A stretch of 64,000 bases of DNA from Candidatus Krumholzibacteriota bacterium (GTDB lineage Bacteria; Krumholzibacteriota; Krumholzibacteriia; Krumholzibacteriales; WJIX01). Where the stretch lies: NCBI GenBank assembly GCA_034520215.1, contig JAXHNR010000001.1, positions 496,001 through 560,000 of the forward strand, given 5' to 3'. Within the stretch, counting starts at the first letter, position 1. Each line of letters begins with the position of its first letter. The translations under genes and the position numbers were made by a program. This document shows positions 34,862 through 44,138 of this stretch, in pieces. The notes beneath the pieces were generated by a model, which was not told the origin of the DNA, searched no databases, and worked only from the letters and a program-made list of their open reading frames with translations.

Positions 34862-36445
34862 GTGAGAGAAGATAAGAAACGTCTAGTTTTGATAATATGT
34901 ATGCTTATTATTTTTCTGTCCTCCTGCGTTTATTTCAATACTTTGTATAATGCCCGCCGCATTTACAGCGACACGGAGGAAAAACGCCTGCAAAGCAAGT
35001 CAAGCACCGGTATGGAGAAGGAATATCAAAGGGTTGTTGTTAAATGCTCGAAGATCCTACAGAATAATCCTGACAGCGGATGGGCCGATGACGCGGCCTT
35101 CCTTCTTGGCAAGGCATTGTTCAGGCAGGGTAAGTATAACGAGTCAGCGAAAAAGTTTGAGGAAATATTAGATAATTGGCCCGAAGAAAAATACGCTCCC
35201 CTTTCACTCTTCTGGCTGGGGAAAATATATCTAAGCAAGGAAGAATTTAATAAAGCTCTTGAATATACTGCTCGTTTCATTAAAAAATATCCGGAACATG
35301 AAATACGTTTTCAGGTAATGCTGCTTGCCGGAGAAATTAGCCTGAAATTAGATAGAAGAAAAGAAGCTCTGGAGTTCTATTCGAAGGTTATCAGGGAAGC
35401 TGACAGCGAGGAAGTTGTAGAAAAAGCAACAGCAGAATGCGCCGATTTATACTTTTTGTTCGAAGAATGGAAAGATGCCGCTCGTTTTTATGAAAAAATG
35501 CTGCATAAAGGCATTTCATGGGAGAAAAGATACAATTTCTCATTGTCGCTGGGTGAGTGTTACACGAAACTCGAAAGGTGTCGCGAGGCCATTGACTTAT
35601 ATGATAAGCTCTTTGACGAGGTGATCGGGAAGAAGGAAAAAGCTCCGGTATTACTTGGTAAAGCGGCCGGTTACGTGTGCATAGATTCAGTGAGTCTGGC
35701 AAAGCGCTTTTATGAAGATATTATTGGAAAATATCCAAAGACACTATTTTCAGCGGAAGCCTGTTATCATCTGGGAATGCTGTTTCACGCGCAGGCAGAT
35801 TCACTCGAAAAGGCAAAAGAGTATTTCAGTAAAGTGGGAAAAGAAGCTCCGGAATCGCAGTACGCCACCGAAGCTCTAAAGAAATCGAACAGCATAGGAC
35901 GGTTACTTGAACTGGAAAATGAAGGGGAGAAAGGTCAAACAGATAAGCAGAAAGCTAAGAAGAAATTTTATTCAGCTGAATTACAATTATCACAGTTCGG
36001 TAACGTGGAGAAAGCTCTCAGAAATTATCGAGTAGTTCTGGACAGTTTCCCGGAGATTGAGATTAGTCCCAGAGCCGCGTACGCTATTGGTTGGATTTAT
36101 CAAGAAAAACTGAAACAAAATGATAAAGCTGTAAAGGCCTACAGAGAAGTTATCCTGAGTTTTCCAAGATCTGTACAGGCCTTGGGAGCGATTGAACAGA
36201 TCGAGTTTTTAGGGGATCTTAAGTTAATGGAAAGACTTCAAGGATATGTTGATTCTGTAAGAGCGTTAAAACCTGACACTTCCCTGAAACAGTCTGATTT
36301 TGAGTCTTCTGAAATAACAGACAGCAGTGGTATGCTTAATAACACGGGTGTTAAGGCTGATTCCACAGGAGTGTCTCCTGACACAAGCGGGACGGTAATT
36401 CCAGAATCTGCTGATAAAGAACAGAATGGATCAGGGGGAGAATAA
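34862..36445 (+). CDS. TPR lipoprotein inside the pyr operon
   Basis: The GTG at 34862 behind gggagagtcggcg is preferred to a TTG at 34838; 527 residues. A hydrophobic leader ends in FLSSC (lipidated Cys22), then at least ten tetratricopeptide-type helical pairs (WADDAAFLLGKALFRQGKY, ALEYTARFIKKYPEHEIR, AIGWIYQEKLKQND). The C-terminal about 55 residues are Ser/Thr/Asp-rich and probably disordered. It resembles YbgF/BamD-like TPR scaffold lipoproteins. Its place between pyrC and pyrK is odd. Confidence 0.83.
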   Translation: MREDKKRLVLIICMLIIFLSSCVYFNTLYNARRIYSDTEEKRLQSKSSTGMEKEYQRVVVKCSKILQNNPDSGWADDAAFLLGKALFRQGKYNESAKKFEEILDNWPEEKYAPLSLFWLGKIYLSKEEFNKALEYTARFIKKYPEHEIRFQVMLLAGEISLKLDRRKEALEFYSKVIREADSEEVVEKATAECADLYFLFEEWKDAARFYEKMLHKGISWEKRYNFSLSLGECYTKLERCREAIDLYDKLFDEVIGKKEKAPVLLGKAAGYVCIDSVSLAKRFYEDIIGKYPKTLFSAEACYHLGMLFHAQADSLEKAKEYFSKVGKEAPESQYATEALKKSNSIGRLLELENEGEKGQTDKQKAKKKFYSAELQLSQFGNVEKALRNYRVVLDSFPEIEISPRAAYAIGWIYQEKLKQNDKAVKAYREVILSFPRSVQALGAIEQIEFLGDLKLMERLQGYVDSVRALKPDTSLKQSDFESSEITDSSGMLNNTGVKADSTGVSPDTSGTVIPESADKEQNGSGGE

Positions 36446-36479
36446 AGGGAATAAAGTCTTAATATAGAGGGAGCAGGGA

Positions 36480-37307
36480 TTGAAAAAATCGCCAAAAGGA
36501 AGGTACGAAACAGAAGTTATTACCTGCAAAAAGGTTTCACCTTCAAGTTTTATTATTGAATTGTCAAAGCCGGAGAGATTCCCCGGTGCTATGCCTGGAC
36601 AGTTTATATCCATTAGGGTTAGCGGCGTGAATTTTCCTCTTTTAAGACGCCCTTACAGTATATTGGACATGACAGACGATCATATCGCTCTTCTTGTAAA
36701 GATCGTGGGGCGGGGGTCAGAGGCCCTTGCTTCCCTGAAAACGGGGGATCTGGTCGACTTTATAGGTCCGCTCGGAAGCACATATTTTGAGCTGGATAAA
36801 GGGACTGACGCGGTTTTTGTGGCTGGAGGCACAGGTCTCGCTCCACTTGTCTTTGCCGCAAGGATGTGGTCGCTGGAGGGAAGAGCGCAAAGAATGGATC
36901 TTTTATATGGAACAGATGACAGTTCTGAGGTTCTTGCCGATATCTTCAAAGATGATTTCTCGCAAGTTTACATAGCAACAATAGATGGTTCAAGAGGTTT
37001 CGAAGGTAATGTGGTGGAGATGTTTAAGGATCTGACAGAAAGAGGAATCCTGCCGGAAGGGAAATTGTATTCCTGCGGCCCGTCTGGTATGGTAAAGGCA
37101 CTTGTAAACAGCGGTACACATTCTTTTATTGATCATTATACGTCGCTTGAATCTGTTATGGCTTGCGGTGTTGGCGCCTGCAGAGGTTGTGTTGTTCCTG
37201 TAACCTTTCCAAAAGGCGCGAAGTATAAGTCGGTTTGCGGTGACGGAACAGTTTTTAGAGCCGAGGATATAGACTGGGATAATTGGAGAGGGCCAGGTAA
37301 AGATTAG
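36480..37307 (+). CDS. pyrK: Dihydroorotate dehydrogenase electron-transfer subunit
   Basis: FAD/2Fe-2S partner of type 1B dihydroorotate dehydrogenase that passes electrons to NAD+. 275 residues. FAD-binding RRPYSILDM (about 58-66), NAD-binding FVAGGTGLAPL (about 116-126) and the cluster cysteines in ACGVGACRGC plus a later VCGDG are in place. TTG start with gagggag upstream. pyrD follows 4 bases later. Confidence 0.94.
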   Translation: MKKSPKGRYETEVITCKKVSPSSFIIELSKPERFPGAMPGQFISIRVSGVNFPLLRRPYSILDMTDDHIALLVKIVGRGSEALASLKTGDLVDFIGPLGSTYFELDKGTDAVFVAGGTGLAPLVFAARMWSLEGRAQRMDLLYGTDDSSEVLADIFKDDFSQVYIATIDGSRGFEGNVVEMFKDLTERGILPEGKLYSCGPSGMVKALVNSGTHSFIDHYTSLESVMACGVGACRGCVVPVTFPKGAKYKSVCGDGTVFRAEDIDWDNWRGPGKD

Positions 37308-37311
37308 CAAC

Positions 37312-38163
37312 ATGAGCGGGGGAAAATTACATATCGGCAGCACAATTTTTAAGAATCCTGTTTTTCTGGCTTCCGGCCCCGCGGGCTACGGGATTGAATA
37401 TGGGGATCTTATAAATCTCGAGAAACTGGGGGCGGTCGTCACAAAGACCATTTCCTTAATGCCGAAGGAAGGGAATCCGGGGGCGAGATTGAAGGAAACT
37501 GAATCGGGCCTCCTGAACAGTGTGGGGCTTGAAAATGTCGGAGCGCGAACTTTCTTTAGTGAGAAACTGCCGGAGTTGTTAGACCTTGGTGTGAAACCTG
37601 TTGTGAGTCTGGCTTGTGAGGGTAGAGAGAAATATCTCAATCTTTTAGAATTCGCAGCTGAAGAGGATGGAGTTGACGCGGTGGAGTTGAATCTTTCATG
37701 CCCCAATGTGGATGAGGGCGGGATGGCCGTCGGAACCGATCCGGAGTCAGTGAGATGGTATGTCTCGAAGGCGAAAGATATTCTTGAAAGTAGTACGGTT
37801 CTTGCTAAATTAACACCTAACGTTGGAAATATAGCTGAACTCGCTGTTATTTCCCAGGAGGCCGGCGCCGACGGGGTAACCGCTATAAACACAATTTTAG
37901 GTATGGATATCGATCCTGTGACCGGGGAACCTGTTTTTGATAGAATTACCGCTGGTCTTTCAGGTCCGGCAATTATGCCCGTAGCTCTCAGAGCTGTCTG
38001 GCAGATTGTTCAGGCGGTGGATATCCCTGTAGTGGGTGTTGGCGGAATATCTTCCGTTAAAGGATCCAGAAAATTTTTCGCCGCCGGCGCTTCAGCTGTC
38101 CAGATAGGAACGGCGCTCTTTTATGATCCGGGACTGCCGGAGAGGATTATTGATTCACTTTAG
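37312..38163 (+). CDS. pyrD: Dihydroorotate dehydrogenase, type 1B catalytic subunit
   Basis: FMN enzyme oxidising dihydroorotate to orotate. 283 residues. The active-site NLSCPNVDEGG (with the catalytic Cys typical of class 1 enzymes), NSVGLENVG near residue 67 and the FMN-phosphate loop GVGGISS are seen. It is directly behind pyrK, its electron-transfer partner. Confidence 0.95.
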   Translation: MSGGKLHIGSTIFKNPVFLASGPAGYGIEYGDLINLEKLGAVVTKTISLMPKEGNPGARLKETESGLLNSVGLENVGARTFFSEKLPELLDLGVKPVVSLACEGREKYLNLLEFAAEEDGVDAVELNLSCPNVDEGGMAVGTDPESVRWYVSKAKDILESSTVLAKLTPNVGNIAELAVISQEAGADGVTAINTILGMDIDPVTGEPVFDRITAGLSGPAIMPVALRAVWQIVQAVDIPVVGVGGISSVKGSRKFFAAGASAVQIGTALFYDPGLPERIIDSL

Positions 38164-38171
38164 TAACCATT

Positions 38172-38918
38172 TTGGAATCATGGAAGGATTCGTTTGTGGG
38201 CCCAGAAAAGAATATTCCGGAAGTTATAGTGGCTCTGGATGTCGAAAGTGGAACAAAAGCGCTCAAGCTGGTTAATGACCTCAAGGAAAAAATAAGGTAC
38301 TTTAAACTTGGAAGCAGGATCTTTACTTCTGAAGGGCCGGCTCTAGTTAAGAAAATTAATAGATTGGGGTGCTTGGTTTTCCTTGATCTTAAATTTCATG
38401 ATATTCCGGCTACTGTAGCCGGGTCGGTAAGAGCGGCTTGCGGCCTGGGAGTAAAGATGCTTACCATCCATACAACAGGCGGGATGGAAATGATGAAAGC
38501 CGCAGTGCGGGAGGCCGATAGATTTCAAGAGTCAGGCGGGAGGCGGCCGCTTCTTATCGGTGTAACAATTTTGACCAGTATGTCTGTTGAGGATTTCGAA
38601 GTATTTTCTCCCGTCCGGAAAGAAATGTCAAAACTTGTGCTCGAGCTGGCTTTAAAAGCGAATGAGGCCGGTTTGGATGGAATTGTTTCATCAGCCGGGG
38701 AAGCGGACAGGGTTAGAAAAGAGTTTGGAGAGGATTTTATTATAGTAACCCCGGGTATAAGACCCTCCGGTCACAGCGAAGATGATCAGAAACGTGTGGC
38801 AACACCTAAATCGGCAGCTGAAGCCGGTTCAAGTTTCCTGGTTGTCGGGCGCCCCGTATATGAGGCTTCTTCTCCGCCTCAGGCAGTTGAATCAATCTTG
38901 CGTGAACTGGAGGAATAA
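38172..38918 (+). CDS. pyrF: Orotidine 5'-phosphate decarboxylase
   Basis: Decarboxylates OMP to UMP, the last step of the pathway. 248 residues; VIVALDVESG (about 18-27), catalytic KFHDIPATV (Lys/Asp) and VTPGIRPSG are diagnostic. TTG start 8 bases after pyrD with a poor ribosome site. The orotate phosphoribosyltransferase (pyrE) that should supply its substrate is not in the window. Confidence 0.94.
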   Translation: MESWKDSFVGPEKNIPEVIVALDVESGTKALKLVNDLKEKIRYFKLGSRIFTSEGPALVKKINRLGCLVFLDLKFHDIPATVAGSVRAACGLGVKMLTIHTTGGMEMMKAAVREADRFQESGGRRPLLIGVTILTSMSVEDFEVFSPVRKEMSKLVLELALKANEAGLDGIVSSAGEADRVRKEFGEDFIIVTPGIRPSGHSEDDQKRVATPKSAAEAGSSFLVVGRPVYEASSPPQAVESILRELEE

Positions 38919-38927
38919 CTCAGAATA

Positions 38928-40211
38928 ATGTGGAAAGCCTCGATTATATTTATACTGGTTTATACAGCGCTTGTTCTTACAAAGCATTACCGATGGCTTA
39001 TTGCCTGGATAGGTATCGCCGCGGCGCTTTTATTTGGAGCTCTTGAAGTCACGGAGATAGCAAGAGGTATTAACTGGAATGTCATAGGGATCTTTGTAGG
39101 TTCGCTTCTTTTGGCTGAGGCTTTTGTCTGTTCCAGGCTTCCGGAGACAATATCAGATCATATTATCAACCGGTCACCGAATCTGGGTGTCTCGCTTATG
39201 CTGATAATTGTTTTTGCCTCTATTTTCTCTATATTCATGGACAATGTAGTAACTGTTTTGATGGTAGCGCCAATAGCCCTGGAAGTGACAAAAAAGGCAG
39301 ATGTTTCGCCCGTTCCGGTTATAATAGGTATCGCCATATCTTCAAATCTGCAGGGTATGGCAATACTTATAGGTGATACTCCCAGTATGATTCTCGCTGC
39401 CAGAGCCCACATGGATTTTCTTGATTTCTTTTTCTACAATAGTTCAATGTCGTCATATATGACTGTGAAGATTGGGATATTCTGGTTGGTTCAGCTGGGA
39501 GCTTTAGCAGGTTTCGTCGTCCTCTATTATTATTTCAGAGGGGAAAAAAGGAAGGTGGAGTCAATAGCGGTAACATCGGTTAAAAGCTGGGTCCCCGTCA
39601 TTCTTCTGGCGCTCGCGATTGTTATGCTTTCACTCGCCAACTTTATAGATCCCGACTTTGTCTGGTTCAGCGGTGTTTCCTGTGTCTTAACTGGGGGAAT
39701 GTCATTTCTGTATGTTAGAATAAGAAAGCTTCACAGGGAAATCAATGCTTCTCTGAAATTTGATTGGGAAACTGTACTCTTTCTTTCCGCGGTTTTCGTC
39801 CTCGTGTATATGCTCGAAAAAAGAGGTGTAGTGGCCGCTCTAGTGAATCAGCTTGATATTCTTGAAAGTGCAAGCCCCTTCGTCGTTCTTACGGCTATTG
39901 TCTGGGTATCTGTCCTTGTTTCCGCTTTTATAGACAATGTACCATATATTACAGCTGCTTTGCCCGTTGTCCAGGGATTGGCAAAAACTCTCGGAGTTCA
40001 CCCGGAGCTGCTAGTTCTCGGCGTTCTTATTGGTTCGTGTATGGGGGGGAATATCACACCGATAGGTGCCGCGGCTAATCTTACAGCTATAGGTATTCTT
40101 AGAAGAGAGGGGAGGCCTGTTTCATTTGCCGCCTTCGTAAAGATAGGGCTGCCGTTTACACTTGCGGCTACTCTCGCCGCTTATATTGCCCTTTACTTTG
40201 TTTATCGTTAA
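38928..40211 (+). CDS. ArsB/NhaD-type ion transporter (IT superfamily)
   Basis: 427 residues with about 11 hydrophobic helices. SIFMDNVVTVLMVAP in the first half and AFIDNVPYITAALPV plus GGNITPIGAAANLTAIG in the second are the paired re-entrant motifs of the ion-transporter superfamily (arsenite, Na+/H+, dicarboxylate and others). It begins 9 bases after pyrF and so is probably in the pyr transcript. Substrate unknown; a pyrimidine-linked acid is one guess. Confidence 0.83.
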   Translation: MWKASIIFILVYTALVLTKHYRWLIAWIGIAAALLFGALEVTEIARGINWNVIGIFVGSLLLAEAFVCSRLPETISDHIINRSPNLGVSLMLIIVFASIFSIFMDNVVTVLMVAPIALEVTKKADVSPVPVIIGIAISSNLQGMAILIGDTPSMILAARAHMDFLDFFFYNSSMSSYMTVKIGIFWLVQLGALAGFVVLYYYFRGEKRKVESIAVTSVKSWVPVILLALAIVMLSLANFIDPDFVWFSGVSCVLTGGMSFLYVRIRKLHREINASLKFDWETVLFLSAVFVLVYMLEKRGVVAALVNQLDILESASPFVVLTAIVWVSVLVSAFIDNVPYITAALPVVQGLAKTLGVHPELLVLGVLIGSCMGGNITPIGAAANLTAIGILRREGRPVSFAAFVKIGLPFTLAATLAAYIALYFVYR

Positions 40212-40462
40212 ATCGGGAAAATCCCACGGTTTAATGGATTTTAGATAAACAGAATAAGAAAGAGAGCCTTTGGGGAAACGAACGATTTGTTTATAAGTAA
40301 AAATAATAATGACTCTAGAAGAAAATACCGATACAGGGAAAATCAATAAAACCAAAGGAAACTCCAAGCTTGAAATTTCGAAAATACTTAATATATTATA
40401 ATTACCTGTATTCTGTAGCAATGAGAGTTTTTGTAATAACCGGAAAGTCTGGAGGAAGTGCC

Positions 40463-41680
40463 ATGAAAAGGTTTTTTGCGGTATCTGTATGGATTTCTGT
40501 TCTTTTTTTAGCGATCGGTTGCAGTGAGGATAGTGAAACACAAGGACCAGTAATTAATGATGATTATATAGTTGCTGAAATAGTATCACCTAGTGATGGA
40601 GCGAGATTTTCTCAGGACATGGGAATAACGTTTTACGGTGAAGCAAGATATTTCCAGAGCAGCAGCAGAGTTCCAGATAGTCAGCTCGTTTGGATTTCAG
40701 ATATAGATGGAGAGCTCTCTAGCGGCAGAGCCTTAACCGACAATCTTCTTTCTGTTGGTACTCATGAAATAAAGTTTGAAGCTTTTGACAATGACGGAAA
40801 TATCTCAGGCGACAGTATATCTGTCGTTGTGTATTTAGATTCTGTTTTGGTTTCGATACCATCCGCAGCGGATTTTGATATGGGCTGGAGTGACGGAGTC
40901 GGTACTACCCAGCTTGATTATGAGCCCATACACAGTGTGGCTCTGGATGCCTTTGAGTTAGGCAGATATGAAGTAACCTATTCTCTCTGGTCAAAAGTGA
41001 AAAGCTGGGGTGAATTAAATGGATATACTTTCGAGAACGAAGGCATACGGGGATCAAATTCTACGCTTTCAACTACTATTCAACACCCTGTAACTAATAT
41101 TTCCTGGAGGGACTGCATTGCCTGGTGTAACGCTTATTCAGAGAAAGAGGGGCTTGATCCCGTCTATTATACGAGTTCCGGAAAAACAGAATATTATAAA
41201 GATTCATCATCAGACGGAGATATAAACAATGACTGCGTGGACTGGGCGGGAAATGGGTTCAGACTTCCCACAGAAGCGGAGTGGGAATATGTTGCCAGGT
41301 ATATAGACGGCAGCAGCTATGTGGATGGGGATATGCACAGCGGGTATAATATTAATGCTAATTTGAGTGACTGCGCCTGGTTTCAAGATAATTCAGAGTA
41401 TTTAACACATGGTGTCGGCGAGCTGGCAGCCAATAGTCTGGGGATAAATGACATGAGCGGCAATATCTTTGAATGGTGCTGGGATTACTATGATAGTGAT
41501 TATTATCCCATAGACCCCATAGATCCTATAGATAATCCACGTGGTCCGGATAGCGGGGTTTACCGAGTGCTCCGCGGGGGCAGCTGGATTGATAGTTCTG
41601 AAAAATGCGCTACTTCTGTAAGAAGCAATTTTAGCCCCGGCATCGACAGTAATAACATCGGTTTTAGAGTTTGTCGTTGA
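40463..41680 (+). CDS. SUMF1/FGE-sulfatase-domain lipoprotein
   Basis: The start at 40463 follows GGAGG (40451-40455); 405 residues. LAIGC is a good lipobox (Cys20). An Ig-like or PKD-like domain (about 35-125, VSPSDGARFSQDMGITF) is followed by a formylglycine-generating-enzyme-type domain: LGRYEVTYSLW, HPVTNISWRDCIAWCNAYSE, RLPTEAEWEYVAR, NIFEWCWDYY and LRGGSW, ending GFRVCR. A PIDPIDPIDNP mini-repeat sits in a loop (about 41508-41540). Most such proteins are not real sulfatase activators. Surface lectin or enzyme role unknown. Confidence 0.85.
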   Translation: MKRFFAVSVWISVLFLAIGCSEDSETQGPVINDDYIVAEIVSPSDGARFSQDMGITFYGEARYFQSSSRVPDSQLVWISDIDGELSSGRALTDNLLSVGTHEIKFEAFDNDGNISGDSISVVVYLDSVLVSIPSAADFDMGWSDGVGTTQLDYEPIHSVALDAFELGRYEVTYSLWSKVKSWGELNGYTFENEGIRGSNSTLSTTIQHPVTNISWRDCIAWCNAYSEKEGLDPVYYTSSGKTEYYKDSSSDGDINNDCVDWAGNGFRLPTEAEWEYVARYIDGSSYVDGDMHSGYNINANLSDCAWFQDNSEYLTHGVGELAANSLGINDMSGNIFEWCWDYYDSDYYPIDPIDPIDNPRGPDSGVYRVLRGGSWIDSSEKCATSVRSNFSPGIDSNNIGFRVCR

Positions 41681-41761
41681 GGGTTTTTGAGCCGGGATTA
41701 CTTGTTGCTATATAGAATAACCTGACAGGGCAGCGGTTTTATAAGCTGTTATCGCGCGGAT

Positions 41762-42838
41762 ATGAAAATAGGGTTTGAAGTAACCAGTGTTATTACGGAT
41801 AAACCAACGGGGATCGCGCGTTATATTGCCGGATTGATTTCCGCCTTCTCAGATGAAATAGAAGATTATAACGAACTCATATTGTATTATAAGCTGTCGA
41901 GATTATGCAAAAGATCAAGCTGGTCGAGACCTGAAAATTTAAAAATCAGGGAATATTACAAATCTTATTGGCCAATCAGTAAAAATGTTGATATTATACA
42001 CGGATTGGACGGCCGGACCCCTTTCTGGAGTAATGTCAAAAAAGTTGTTACCATCCATGACCTCTTAACTTTGAAACAAATCGGCAATAAAACAGCCTCT
42101 GAAAAATTTCATCAAAAAAAAGAGAGGGCATACAGGAAAATGTCGAAACACGCCGATTGCTTTATCACAGTCAGCGAATCGACAAAGCGCGATGTTGTTA
42201 ATTTACTGAATGTTTCTCCGGATCAAGTAAATGTGATTTATCATGGAGTTGATGAATCTTTCTTTCCTCAGGAGAAAGCGGTTGTCGGCAGGATCAGAAA
42301 TAAATATGGATTGAGGAAAGATTATTTATTATTTGTGGGCAGTATTTCAGAAAGAAAGAATACAGCGCGTCTAGTTGAAGCGTTTTCCCGCTCTAAAGCA
42401 AGCAGGGATGTGGATTTGGTACTTGCCGGAACGGTATCTTATAAGGGTGATAAAACTCTAAGGGCAGTCAAAAGATATCATCTGGACAGCAAGGTGAAAA
42501 TTCTCGGGTTTGTAGAAGAGGGCGATCTCCCCGCGCTTTATAGCGGCGCGATTGGTTTTGTCTTTCCAACTTTATACGAAGGATTCGGACTTCCGGTGCT
42601 TGAAGCTATGGCTTGCGCGACACCTGTTTTAGCCGGGAACAAGGGCGCCGTTCCTGAAATAAGCGGAAATTTAGCTGTTTACGTAAATCCTTTAGATACC
42701 TGTGAGATTGCTGGAGCTATCGACAGGCTGCCGGAAACTCCACAGGATGAGATCAAGAAGTGTGTTGACCACGCGAATGGTTTCACGTGGAAGCGCTGCG
42801 TGGGAAAAACACTGGATGTATACAAGAAATTACTGTAA
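41762..42838 (+). CDS. Family 4 glycosyltransferase
   Basis: 358 residues with the GT-B layout. N-terminal FEVTSVITDKPTGIARYI binds acceptor; the C-terminal donor site shows LFVGSISERKNTARLVEAF and the E-x7-E motif in PTLYEGFGLPVLEAMA. It is expected to add a sugar to a lipid-linked or surface glycan on the cytoplasmic face. No Shine-Dalgarno is obvious. It is the first gene of the polysaccharide block. Confidence 0.88.
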   Translation: MKIGFEVTSVITDKPTGIARYIAGLISAFSDEIEDYNELILYYKLSRLCKRSSWSRPENLKIREYYKSYWPISKNVDIIHGLDGRTPFWSNVKKVVTIHDLLTLKQIGNKTASEKFHQKKERAYRKMSKHADCFITVSESTKRDVVNLLNVSPDQVNVIYHGVDESFFPQEKAVVGRIRNKYGLRKDYLLFVGSISERKNTARLVEAFSRSKASRDVDLVLAGTVSYKGDKTLRAVKRYHLDSKVKILGFVEEGDLPALYSGAIGFVFPTLYEGFGLPVLEAMACATPVLAGNKGAVPEISGNLAVYVNPLDTCEIAGAIDRLPETPQDEIKKCVDHANGFTWKRCVGKTLDVYKKLL

Positions 42839-43160
42839 TAGTTTTTCTATATGTATATGAAAACGGCTCTGTTCCTATGCGGACCGTTTGATCAATCAGC
42901 CGCATACTATACAAATCAATCGACCGCCTGATAGGATATAAAAATTGGGGAAACAACTCAGAGTCTTTTTGAAAGTTATCTTTCCGAAATCATCTATTTT
43001 TGCTATACTTCTAAAGTTATGCCGTTGTTATATTAAGTATTGGAAAAACAAGAAATCGGTCAATAAAATTTTCCCCAGTGGTTGTGAGATTTTTTATAAA
43101 AGCTCACGTAATTAAAAGTATTATTGGAATCTATATTTAATGTATTACGAAGGGAAGAAA
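42839..43160. other. AT-rich intergenic region with an extended -10 promoter candidate
   Basis: About 320 bases without a gene. TGcTATACT at 43001-43009 is a good extended -10, with a weak -35 (TTTCCG, 42981-42986) 17 bases upstream. This would give a leader of about 145 bases ahead of the first dehydrogenase gene. A small gtgag/ctcac inverted repeat (about 43085-43108) lies in that leader. Nothing else was recognised. Confidence 0.45.
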
Positions 43161-44123
43161 ATGCGTGTTCTTATCACGGGAATAACAGGTTTTGCGGGGA
43201 GCCATCTCGCCGATTTATGTCTTGAAAAGAAAAATGTGGAACTGTACGGGATTATTCGCTGGAGAAGCAGAACAGAGAATATTGAACATATCTGGGATAG
43301 AATAAAGTTGTTGGAGTGTGATCTTAGAGACGCTATTTCCACGAGAGATGTGATAGAACAGATTAAACCTGATTATATTTTCCATCTCGCGGCTCAAAGT
43401 TTTGTTCCCACATCTTGGCAAGCTCCAAGTGAATCGCTAAGCACCAATATTCTCGGTGAACTCAATATTTTTGAGGCTGTCCGTAAATCAGGCCATTCAT
43501 GCAGGATTCAGATCGCCTGTTCAAGCGAGGAATATGGAATGGTTCTAGAGAATGAAATTCCGATAAAGGAGACAAATCCTTTGAGACCGCTGAGCCCTTA
43601 TGGAGTAAGCAAAGTGGGACAGGACTTGCTTGGTTATCAGTACTACAAGAGTTACGGTATGGAAATAGTCAGAACCCGGGGGTTTAATCACACAGGCCCA
43701 CGCCGCGGCCCTGTTTTTGTTTGTTCAGATTTCGCGAAGCAGATCGTTGATATAGAGAACGGGAAGAGATCCTCGGTTATGGAAGTTGGAAATCTCGACG
43801 CCAGACGTGATTTTACAGATGTGAGAGATATGGTCAGAGGGTACTGGCTTTCTCTTGAGAAAGGCATCGCCGGCGAAGTCTATAATGTATGTACTTCAAA
43901 GAGTTACAGCATACGTGAAATTCTCGATATGCTCATTAAGATAAGCGGGGTTGAAGTAGACGTAAGGATGGACAGAGGAAGGTTGAGACCGAGTGATGTC
44001 CCCAGACTGGAAGGTGACTACAGTAAGTTCAAGAATGACACGGGTTGGGAACCCGAGATACCTATAGAGAAGACTCTGTCGGATCTTCTTGAGTTTTGGC
44101 GGGAAAATCAGGGAAGGAGATGA
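43161..44123 (+). CDS. NAD-dependent epimerase/dehydratase, RMD/GMD-like (first copy)
   Basis: The ATG at 43161 follows aaggga and begins the Rossmann motif MRVLITGITGFAGSHL directly; 320 residues. Catalytic SSEEYG and YGVSK (Ser, Tyr, Lys) and the GFNHTGPRRG and RDFTDVRDMVRGY segments match the GDP-4-keto-6-deoxymannose reductase / GDP-mannose dehydratase group. It would make a deoxyhexose nucleotide sugar. The next gene is a diverged paralogue. Confidence 0.85.
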   Translation: MRVLITGITGFAGSHLADLCLEKKNVELYGIIRWRSRTENIEHIWDRIKLLECDLRDAISTRDVIEQIKPDYIFHLAAQSFVPTSWQAPSESLSTNILGELNIFEAVRKSGHSCRIQIACSSEEYGMVLENEIPIKETNPLRPLSPYGVSKVGQDLLGYQYYKSYGMEIVRTRGFNHTGPRRGPVFVCSDFAKQIVDIENGKRSSVMEVGNLDARRDFTDVRDMVRGYWLSLEKGIAGEVYNVCTSKSYSIREILDMLIKISGVEVDVRMDRGRLRPSDVPRLEGDYSKFKNDTGWEPEIPIEKTLSDLLEFWRENQGRR

Positions 44124-44138
44124 GTGGTTTAACTTTTT

